Assembly: GCF_009720525.1 (NCBI RefSeq)
Contig: NZ_CP043930.1
Location: 2,515,501 to 2,579,500 of the forward strand
Length of the DNA stretch: 64,000 nt
Direction: 5' to 3'
Origin: Gimesia benthica
Lineage (GTDB): Bacteria > Planctomycetota > Planctomycetia > Planctomycetales > Planctomycetaceae
In this document: positions 57,981 to 64,000 of the stretch, piece by piece
How positions within the stretch are numbered: position 1 is the stretch's first letter
Layout: every line of letters begins with the position of its first letter
Position numbers and translations under genes: made by a program
Notes under the pieces: generated by a model
Databases searched by the model: none
What the model saw: only the letters and a program-made list of their open reading frames with translations
What the model was told of the DNA's origin: nothing

Positions 57981-60596
57981 ATGTGGCGTCATCAAACAAT
58001 CACTCGCAGTTTTCTTGCCCTGGCCTTCCTGGCGGGTGGAATCTCTCTCGCAACTGCTGCAGACAAAACGGAACCGGTCAAAGCAGAGCCACCCAAGCCT
58101 GCTGAAGCAAAACCGACTCCGACTCCAGCACCGAAAGCTGAGGCAGCCAAGCCAGCGGAAACAAAGCCCGCAGAAACAAAGCCGGCCCCCGCGCAACCTG
58201 CCGCTCCTAAACCGGCTCCCCCAAAACCGGCCCCCAAGATGGTTCAACTGAATGTCTATCCTCAGGACATCCAGCTGACAACCAGCCGGGACCGGCAGTC
58301 GGTGATTGGACAGGCAGTCTATGACAACGGTCTGACCGAAGACGTCACGACGAAACTTCAGTTCAAACCAGTCCAAGAAGGCATCGTGCGTATCGAAAAC
58401 AATATGATTTACCCAGCCGGCGATGGTGAGACCGATGTAGTTGCCACTTTCGGCGGTGCGAGTGTCAATCTGCACTCCAAGGTTACTAAAGCGAAAGAAG
58501 ATCGTCCCATCAGTTTCACACTGGACGTTATGCCTACATTCATGCGGGCTGGCTGCAACACCGGTAGTTGTCACGGTGCAGCTCGCGGTAAAGATGGCTT
58601 CCGCCTCTCACTGTTCGGCTTTGATCCCAAGGGAGACTATCATCGTCTAACCCGTGAACTCAGCGGTCGTCGAATTAACCTGAGTATGCCTCAGGAAAGC
58701 CTGCTGCTTGAAAAAGCCATCGGCGCTGTCCCTCACACCGGCGGTAAACTCTACGAAAAAGACTCGGAATATTATAACGCGTCTTTACGCTGGCTGCAGG
58801 CAGGTGCTCCTTACGACGCGGGCGCAATCCCCACTGTTGATAAGGTTGAAATCTATCCCAAAGGTGGGGTAATGGACGGGAAAGGCACCACACAACAGGT
58901 GTCCGTTCTGGCCTACTATTCTGATGGCACGACCCGTGACGTAACGACTCTGTCTGCCTTCTCATCCAACAACGATAACTCAGCCACCATTACCAAAGAT
59001 GGTAAGATCACCGCGAACAATCGGGGCGAAGCCTTTATTATGGCCCGCTTCGACACACACACCGTCGGATCTCACTTTGTGGTACTCCCCAAGGGCCTGG
59101 ACTTCGAATGGCCCAATGTTCCGGAATACAACTATGTAGATACCCTGATCCACAACAAGCTGAAAAAACTGCGGGTTGTTCCCTCTGAAGTCTGTTCCGA
59201 TGCAGAATTCCTGCGTCGTGCCAGCCTGGATATCTGTGGCGTGATGCCCACCATTGAAGAATTCAACACTTTCGTCGCTGACAAAGATCCCAAGAAACGG
59301 GAGAAACTGGTTGATCAGTTACTCAACCGTAAAGAGTTTGTCGAGATGTGGGTGATGAAATGGTCTGAGCTTCTGCAGATCCGCACAGTCAATAACCGCA
59401 TCAGTTACAAGTCAGCATTACTGTATTACAACTGGCTGCAGGAACGGATCGCCAGCAACGTGCCCCTCGATAAAATGGTACAGGAACTACTCGGTTCGAC
59501 CGGCGGTACTTTTGCTAACGCTGCGACCAACTATTACGAAAATGAACGTGACACTCTCAAAGTCGCTGAGAACGTGGCCCAGGTATTCATGGGCATGCGA
59601 ATTCAATGTGCCCAGTGTCACAACCATCCGTTCGACCGCTGGACGATGGACGATTACTACAGCTTCGCTGCATTCTTCTCACAGGTGGGACGTAAAGGCA
59701 GTGAAGACCCCCGCGAATCCATTATCTACAACCGGGGCAGCGGCGAAGTTCGCCATCTGGTTGATAACCGGGTCATGCAGCCCAAATTCCTGGGTGGTGC
59801 GCAACCTGAAGTCAAAGGTAAAGACCGTCGCGTCGTGCTGGCCAACTGGCTCGCCTCCAATGAAAACCCATACTTTGCAACGAACCTGAGTAACATCGTC
59901 TGGGCACACTTCTTCGGTAAAGGCATTATCAATGAAGTGGATGACGTCCGCATCAGTAATCCTCCGGTCAACCCGGAACTGCTGGATGAACTCGCCAAAC
60001 GGTTCACCGATTACAACTACGACTTCAAGAAGCTGGTTCGCGATATCTGTACTTCGAGAACTTACCAGCTTTCCACACAGACTAATCCATCCAATGAAAA
60101 CGATCTGACAAACTTCTCACATGCACATCCACGTCGTTTGCGTGCTGAGGTTCTGCTGGACTGTATTTCCCAGGTCACGAGTGCTCCCAATAAATTCCGC
60201 GGCTTACCGCTGGGAGCTCGGGCGGTGCAGATCGCCGACGGAAACACAACCAACTACTTCCTGACCACCTTTGGTCGCGCCAAGCGTGACACTGTCTGTT
60301 CATGTGAAGTCCGGATGGAACCCAGTCTGTCACAGGCACTCCACCTGCTCAACGGCGATACCGTCAACAGTAAGATCGTGCAGGGTAAATTTGTAGAATC
60401 CCGAATCAAAGCCGGCAAGAAGCCACTGGAAATTGTGGATGAAATGTATATTTCCTGCCTGACACGTAAACCGACTGACAAGGAATATTCCACCCTGGTT
60501 CAGGTCCTGGATGAAAACAAAAAAGACGAACAGAACGCGTTGAATGACATCTTCTGGTCATTGTTGAATTCGCGTGAATTTATCTTTAACCACTAA
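57981..60596 (+). CDS. DUF1549/DUF1553 protein with Big2 domain and haem motifs
   Basis: An 871-residue protein. Signal peptide (residues 1-27), then a Pro/Ala/Lys/Glu-rich linker (about 31-86). The next domain ([31 protein letters not shown]) is Big2-like. A haem-type motif with four spacer residues, CNTGSCH (192-198), opens the cytochrome-like region; a second Big2 domain covers about 295-370. DUF1549 follows ([22 protein letters not shown]), containing CAQCH (about 543-547, [18 protein letters not shown]), then DUF1553 ([18 protein letters not shown] to [16 protein letters not shown]). Paired in operon with DUF1501. Redox or carbohydrate-linked role suspected; unproven. Confidence 0.93.
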   Translation: MWRHQTITRSFLALAFLAGGISLATAADKTEPVKAEPPKPAEAKPTPTPAPKAEAAKPAETKPAETKPAPAQPAAPKPAPPKPAPKMVQLNVYPQDIQLTTSRDRQSVIGQAVYDNGLTEDVTTKLQFKPVQEGIVRIENNMIYPAGDGETDVVATFGGASVNLHSKVTKAKEDRPISFTLDVMPTFMRAGCNTGSCHGAARGKDGFRLSLFGFDPKGDYHRLTRELSGRRINLSMPQESLLLEKAIGAVPHTGGKLYEKDSEYYNASLRWLQAGAPYDAGAIPTVDKVEIYPKGGVMDGKGTTQQVSVLAYYSDGTTRDVTTLSAFSSNNDNSATITKDGKITANNRGEAFIMARFDTHTVGSHFVVLPKGLDFEWPNVPEYNYVDTLIHNKLKKLRVVPSEVCSDAEFLRRASLDICGVMPTIEEFNTFVADKDPKKREKLVDQLLNRKEFVEMWVMKWSELLQIRTVNNRISYKSALLYYNWLQERIASNVPLDKMVQELLGSTGGTFANAATNYYENERDTLKVAENVAQVFMGMRIQCAQCHNHPFDRWTMDDYYSFAAFFSQVGRKGSEDPRESIIYNRGSGEVRHLVDNRVMQPKFLGGAQPEVKGKDRRVVLANWLASNENPYFATNLSNIVWAHFFGKGIINEVDDVRISNPPVNPELLDELAKRFTDYNYDFKKLVRDICTSRTYQLSTQTNPSNENDLTNFSHAHPRRLRAEVLLDCISQVTSAPNKFRGLPLGARAVQIADGNTTNYFLTTFGRAKRDTVCSCEVRMEPSLSQALHLLNGDTVNSKIVQGKFVESRIKAGKKPLEIVDEMYISCLTRKPTDKEYSTLVQVLDENKKDEQNALNDIFWSLLNSREFIFNH

Positions 60597-60641
60597 ATCC
60601 CTCCCGATTCCAGACTGAGACCATTAAGCCCGATTTTATAT

Positions 60642-62789
60642 ATGGCTGATATTATGAAAAACTTAATCACTGCATTCCGGTACCACCAGATCTGTAAAAC
60701 TCTGCTTGCAGCCGGATTGACTGTCACCCTGATGTCATCTCCCCTGTCTGCGGAAGACAAAAAGAAGGATGACAAGGACAAGAAGCCGAAAGTCACCTAT
60801 GACGAACACATCAAACCGATTTTTCGGGCGAAGTGTTTTGCCTGTCATAACACCGACAAGAAAGCTTCCGGCCTCGATCTGACCAACTATACCGGTCTGA
60901 TGCAGGGTGGTGCCGCAGGTGAATCGATTGCGCCCGGCGACGCCGAAGGCAGCTATCTTTACATGCTGGTCACCCACGATTCCGAACCCTTCATGCCTCC
61001 CAAATCGGACAAGCTCCCCGATAAAGAACTGGCATTGATTCAGGAATGGATCAACATCGGTGCTCCGGAAAATGCCGGCAGTAAGGTCAGCATCAAAAAA
61101 CCAAAGTTTGATTTCTCATTGCAGGGCGCATCTTCCGGGAAACCGGATGGACCGCCTCCCATGCCTCCACACTTGAACCTGGATCCGGTCGTGCACAGCA
61201 GTCTGCCTACCGCCATCACGGCTATGGCCACCAACCCCTGGTCCCCCCTGGCCGCTGTTGCCGGTCAGAAACAGGTTCTGCTCTACAACACCAAAACCCT
61301 GGAACTTCTGGGGGTACTCCCCTTCCCTGAAGGCGTACCTCATGTCCTGAAATTCAGCCGTAACGGCAGTCTCTTACTGGCCGGCGGCGGACATGCTGCT
61401 GCCAGTGGCCGCGTTGTGGTCTGGGATGTCAAAACCGGAAAGCGTCTCTTTGAAGTAGGCGACGAACTAGACTCTGTACTCTGTGCTGACATCAGCTCGG
61501 ATCAGCGTTTTATCGCCCTGGGCAGCCCCAGCAAAGTCATTCGCGTTTATTCCACCAGCACAGGTGAACTCGCTTACGAAATCCGTAAACACACCGACTG
61601 GATGACCTCCCTGGCCTTCAGCCCCGATTCCGTCCTGCTCTGTTCCGGAGACCGGAACGGCGGCGCGTTTGTCTGGGAAGCAGCAACGGGAAATGAGTAT
61701 CTGACACTCAAGGGACATAAAGGTGGAATCACCGGGATCACCTGGCGATCTGACTCCAACCTGGTCGCCACCAGTAGTGAAGATCAGTCTGTCAAACTCT
61801 GGGAAGTTCAAAACGGGAATAACATTAAATCCTGGAACGCCCATGGTGGCGGAACTTCCAGTGTGGAATTCGCCCGTGATGGCCGTCTGGCAACCACCGG
61901 CCGTGATAAGGTTACTAAACTCTGGGATCAGGCTGGAAAGCAGCTGCGTGCCTTCCCCGCTTTCGGAGATATTGGCGTCTGTGTCACAATCTGTGATGAA
62001 ACCAATCAGGTCATCTCTTCTGACTGGACCGGTAAGATCAAAGTCTGGAACGCCGCCGATGGAAAAGAAGCAGGTGAATTGACAGCCAATCCTCTTCCAT
62101 TATCAGAACGACTGTCGAAAGCCACAGCCAGCCTCAGTGCAGCGCAAGCCAATCATCAGAAGCTGGCAGCGGCCGCCCAGGCAGACCAGGCTGCAGTGAC
62201 TAAGATTAACGCGGACATCGCTGCTTCTCAAAAACAGCAGACCGATCTACAGAATCAGTTAAATAGCCTGAACGGTAACCTGGCAGCCGCCCAGAAAGCC
62301 CTGGCAGGTGCACAGGCCGGTGCGACTGCTTCCACAAACAAGATTACCGAAATTGGAAAATCACTGCCGGCAATCAAGGAAGCACATGCAAAGGCTGACG
62401 CTGTGAGCAAACAGGCTGCTGGCGACAAAGAGCTTGCCGAAGCTGCTGCCAAACTGAAAGCGGCCGTCGATAATCGCACCGCAGCCATCGCAGCCGAGCA
62501 GAAAACACTGGCTACGCACCAGGCAGCTGTGAAAGATAATCAGCAGAAGGTTGCTCAGTACACGCCGCAAATCAAACAGACAACAGATGCTCTGAATGCG
62601 GCCAAGGCAAAAGTAGTTGCCCTGCAGAATTCATTGAAACCGGCGACTGATAAAGCGACCGCTTCTCAGAATGCAGCGAACTCCGCTGCCAGTGCTTTGG
62701 CTGCTGCTCAGAATGAAGTCAAACACTGGCAGGCAGAAATTGAGTTCTCCAAGAAACTCAATAACGCCCAGGCCAGTGCTGCCAAGTAA
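60642..62789 (+). CDS. PSCyt1 cytochrome domain, WD40 propeller and coiled coil
   Basis: A 715-residue exported protein. Signal peptide near residues 20-38. The planctomycete cytochrome C domain (YDEHIKPIFRAKCFACHNTDKKASGLDLTNY) has one CxxCH (about 63-67) and the PSCyt1 ending FMPPKSDKLPDKELALIQEWI. Residues about 190-480 form a WD40 propeller with six to seven blades (for example HTDWMTSLAFSPDSVLLCSGDRNGGAFVWEAATG). The last 230 residues are Ala/Lys/Gln-rich and coiled-coil throughout. Start ATG 60642 or 60654. Last gene of the operon, with its own terminator. Confidence 0.92.
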   Translation: MADIMKNLITAFRYHQICKTLLAAGLTVTLMSSPLSAEDKKKDDKDKKPKVTYDEHIKPIFRAKCFACHNTDKKASGLDLTNYTGLMQGGAAGESIAPGDAEGSYLYMLVTHDSEPFMPPKSDKLPDKELALIQEWINIGAPENAGSKVSIKKPKFDFSLQGASSGKPDGPPPMPPHLNLDPVVHSSLPTAITAMATNPWSPLAAVAGQKQVLLYNTKTLELLGVLPFPEGVPHVLKFSRNGSLLLAGGGHAAASGRVVVWDVKTGKRLFEVGDELDSVLCADISSDQRFIALGSPSKVIRVYSTSTGELAYEIRKHTDWMTSLAFSPDSVLLCSGDRNGGAFVWEAATGNEYLTLKGHKGGITGITWRSDSNLVATSSEDQSVKLWEVQNGNNIKSWNAHGGGTSSVEFARDGRLATTGRDKVTKLWDQAGKQLRAFPAFGDIGVCVTICDETNQVISSDWTGKIKVWNAADGKEAGELTANPLPLSERLSKATASLSAAQANHQKLAAAAQADQAAVTKINADIAASQKQQTDLQNQLNSLNGNLAAAQKALAGAQAGATASTNKITEIGKSLPAIKEAHAKADAVSKQAAGDKELAEAAAKLKAAVDNRTAAIAAEQKTLATHQAAVKDNQQKVAQYTPQIKQTTDALNAAKAKVVALQNSLKPATDKATASQNAANSAASALAAAQNEVKHWQAEIEFSKKLNNAQASAAK

Positions 62790-62806
62790 AATCCGGATTT
62801 GATCCC

Positions 62807-62840
62807 AGCCCTTCAATCCAGAGGTTGAAGGGCTTTTTTT
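62807..62840 (+). terminator. Intrinsic terminator of the DUF1501-WD40 operon
   Basis: Perfect 10-bp stem AGCCCTTCAA / TTGAAGGGCT (62807-62816, 62825-62834), 8-nt loop, and seven T residues at 62834-62840. Confidence 0.93.
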
Positions 62841-62938
62841 ACGTCAGTCCGATTGGAACTCCCTCACAGGTTCTGTTATTTTGGTCAGTCAATAGCATAG
62901 TGACTGAACTTCCAGCAGAACACGAGGAGCATCCCGGT

Positions 62939-63946
62939 ATGGCTCAAAGTAATTCCCGATTCGCGGTTGTCGCCGCCCTGACAGGAAACGCACTGATCAC
63001 GATCGCCAAAGGAACGACGTTTCTGATCACTGGTTCGGGAGCCATGCTGTCCGAGACGATTCACTCAGTGGCTGACTTTCTGAATCAGTTACTGCTGCTC
63101 ATCGGTCTGGTTCGCGCTGACCGGGTACCCGACCGTCGTTATGAGTATGGCTACGCCGGTGAACGGTATGTATGGGCATTGATTTCTGCAGTCGGGATTT
63201 TTTTCCTGGGCTGTGGCGTGACGCTGTACCACGGTGTGCAGTCGCTGTTTCATCCACCGGAACTCGACTTTGGCGAAATGAAATGGGCCATCGCGGCGCT
63301 TCTGTTTGCCCTGGTCATCGACGGTGTCGTTTTCTTTCTTGCGCTCAAGACTGAGTGGAAAAACGCTCAGAAGGAGAAAAAGGCGTTTCATCAGTATCTG
63401 CGCAAGGAAGCAGACCCGGCCTCCGTCGCCGTCATTCTCGAAGATGGTGCTGCCTGCCTGGGGGTGATGATCGCCCTGATTTCAATCCTGCTTACCAAGA
63501 TGACCGGGTCCCCCTACTGGGATGCCATCGGCTCTATCGGGATTGGTGTGCTACTGGGCGGCATTGCCGTCTGGTTGATTATCCGAAATCAGGAACTACT
63601 GGTCGGTCCCAGCATCCCACAAGAGACGAAAGAACAGGTACAACGCATCCTGAAGAACAATCCGTTGATTGATGATGTGCTGGACCTGCGATCCAGAATC
63701 CTCTCTATCGATAACTACCGCATTAAGGTCGATCTGAGTTTTGATCCCAAAGAATTGTCGAAACGTCTGAAGAAGAAAGCACTTGCCGCCTATCCTCAAA
63801 TTCAGAGCGAACAGGACTTCGAAGAGTTTTGTCAGAAGTATACACGGGATATCCTCGATACCCTGGCTGAGGAAATCGACAAGATCGAAGCAGAAATCCA
63901 GCGACAGGTTCCTGAGGCCAAGCACCTCGATCTGGAAGCCAATTAA
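62939..63946 (+). CDS. Cation diffusion facilitator (CDF) family metal transporter
   Basis: A 335-residue exporter with six membrane segments and a cytoplasmic C-terminal domain. Metal-site residues are in SETIHSVADFLNQLLLLIG (HSxxD, helix 2) and VILEDGAACLGVMIALISI (ExxAxxxG, helix 5, with Asp). The tail region RIKVDLSFDPKE is the usual ferredoxin-like domain. ATG 62939 follows GAGGAG at -11; a longer frame from 62825 would run through the upstream terminator and is not credible, and GTG 62900 is a possible alternative. Members exchange Zn, Fe, Mn or Co for protons; the metal cannot be told. Confidence 0.9.
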   Translation: MAQSNSRFAVVAALTGNALITIAKGTTFLITGSGAMLSETIHSVADFLNQLLLLIGLVRADRVPDRRYEYGYAGERYVWALISAVGIFFLGCGVTLYHGVQSLFHPPELDFGEMKWAIAALLFALVIDGVVFFLALKTEWKNAQKEKKAFHQYLRKEADPASVAVILEDGAACLGVMIALISILLTKMTGSPYWDAIGSIGIGVLLGGIAVWLIIRNQELLVGPSIPQETKEQVQRILKNNPLIDDVLDLRSRILSIDNYRIKVDLSFDPKELSKRLKKKALAAYPQIQSEQDFEEFCQKYTRDILDTLAEEIDKIEAEIQRQVPEAKHLDLEAN

Positions 63947-64000
63947 GCAGCCCGCCTCCCGTTCATGACGGAGGGATGCCAGTAAATCGCGTTTTGTCGG

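Noticed and set aside
62825-62938. Longer start (62825) for the CDF transporter
   Set aside because: It would begin inside the loop of the upstream terminator; GAGGAG before ATG 62939 is a far better start.

Overview
The window is chromosomal DNA from a planctomycete, most likely a Gimesia-like member of the Planctomycetales. Grounds: two DUF1501 proteins, a DUF1549/DUF1553 cytochrome-type protein, a PSCyt1-WD40 protein, a multihaem-TPR cytochrome paired with an ASPIC/UnbV (CRTAC1-like) protein, a fused aroD-aroE, a glycerate kinase of the MOFRL type and a lineage-odd CysS. I infer the lineage from gene content and could not run a search. No rRNA, tRNA, CRISPR array, phage or complete insertion sequence was seen.

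Layout. 1-4.4 kb: a small catabolic locus (sugar-phosphate isomerase fragment, GntR/FCD regulator, Gfo/Idh/MocA oxidoreductase, class III aminotransferase) with a well-formed promoter/operator and a strong terminator. 4.6-8.1 kb: minus-strand trio (TPR lipoprotein, AAA+ ATPase, secreted OmpA-like protein), perhaps pilus related. 8.7-11.8 kb: tex and thpR. 11.9-17.7 kb: minus-strand run of aroDE, aroK, an A24 prepilin peptidase, hisH, hisA and an EamA transporter. 18.0-19.1 kb: cupin-tetR operon with operators lying on the promoter. 19.5-21.9 kb: a hybrid histidine kinase whose membrane sensor matches the plant ethylene-receptor domain residue for residue at the copper/ethylene positions. 21.9-25.8 kb: repeat-rich DNA holding four families of short intergenic repeats, two of which show compensatory changes in their stems, around two minus-strand genes. 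25.8-30.9 kb: mutL, then ubiD-menG-ubiX. 31-38 kb: SBF transporter, small coiled-coil protein, a large secreted protein, fbaA, a lipoprotein. 38.4-43.3 kb: ispF-cysS-ruvC-ruvA and an HD-GYP protein. 43.3-48.1 kb: glycerate kinase, two small proteins, HAD phosphatase, Rieske protein and a LpxL-type acyltransferase, all minus. 48.2-53.6 kb: small secreted protein, multihaem cytochrome and its CRTAC1-like partner. 53.6-62.8 kb: a planctomycete operon (DUF1501, PPC-domain protein with a broken frame, DUF1549/DUF1553, PSCyt1-WD40) behind a promoter and a leader able to fold into a three-way junction. 62.9-63.9 kb: a CDF metal exporter.

How the genes work together: most blocks are ordinary housekeeping (aromatic and histidine synthesis, quinone tailoring, isoprenoid, translation, recombination and mismatch repair). 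The most distinctive material is the ethylene-receptor-like kinase, the structured leader ahead of the DUF1501 operon, the covarying intergenic hairpins, and the two surface/periplasmic cytochrome gene groups at 48.8-53.6 and 54.0-62.8 kb.
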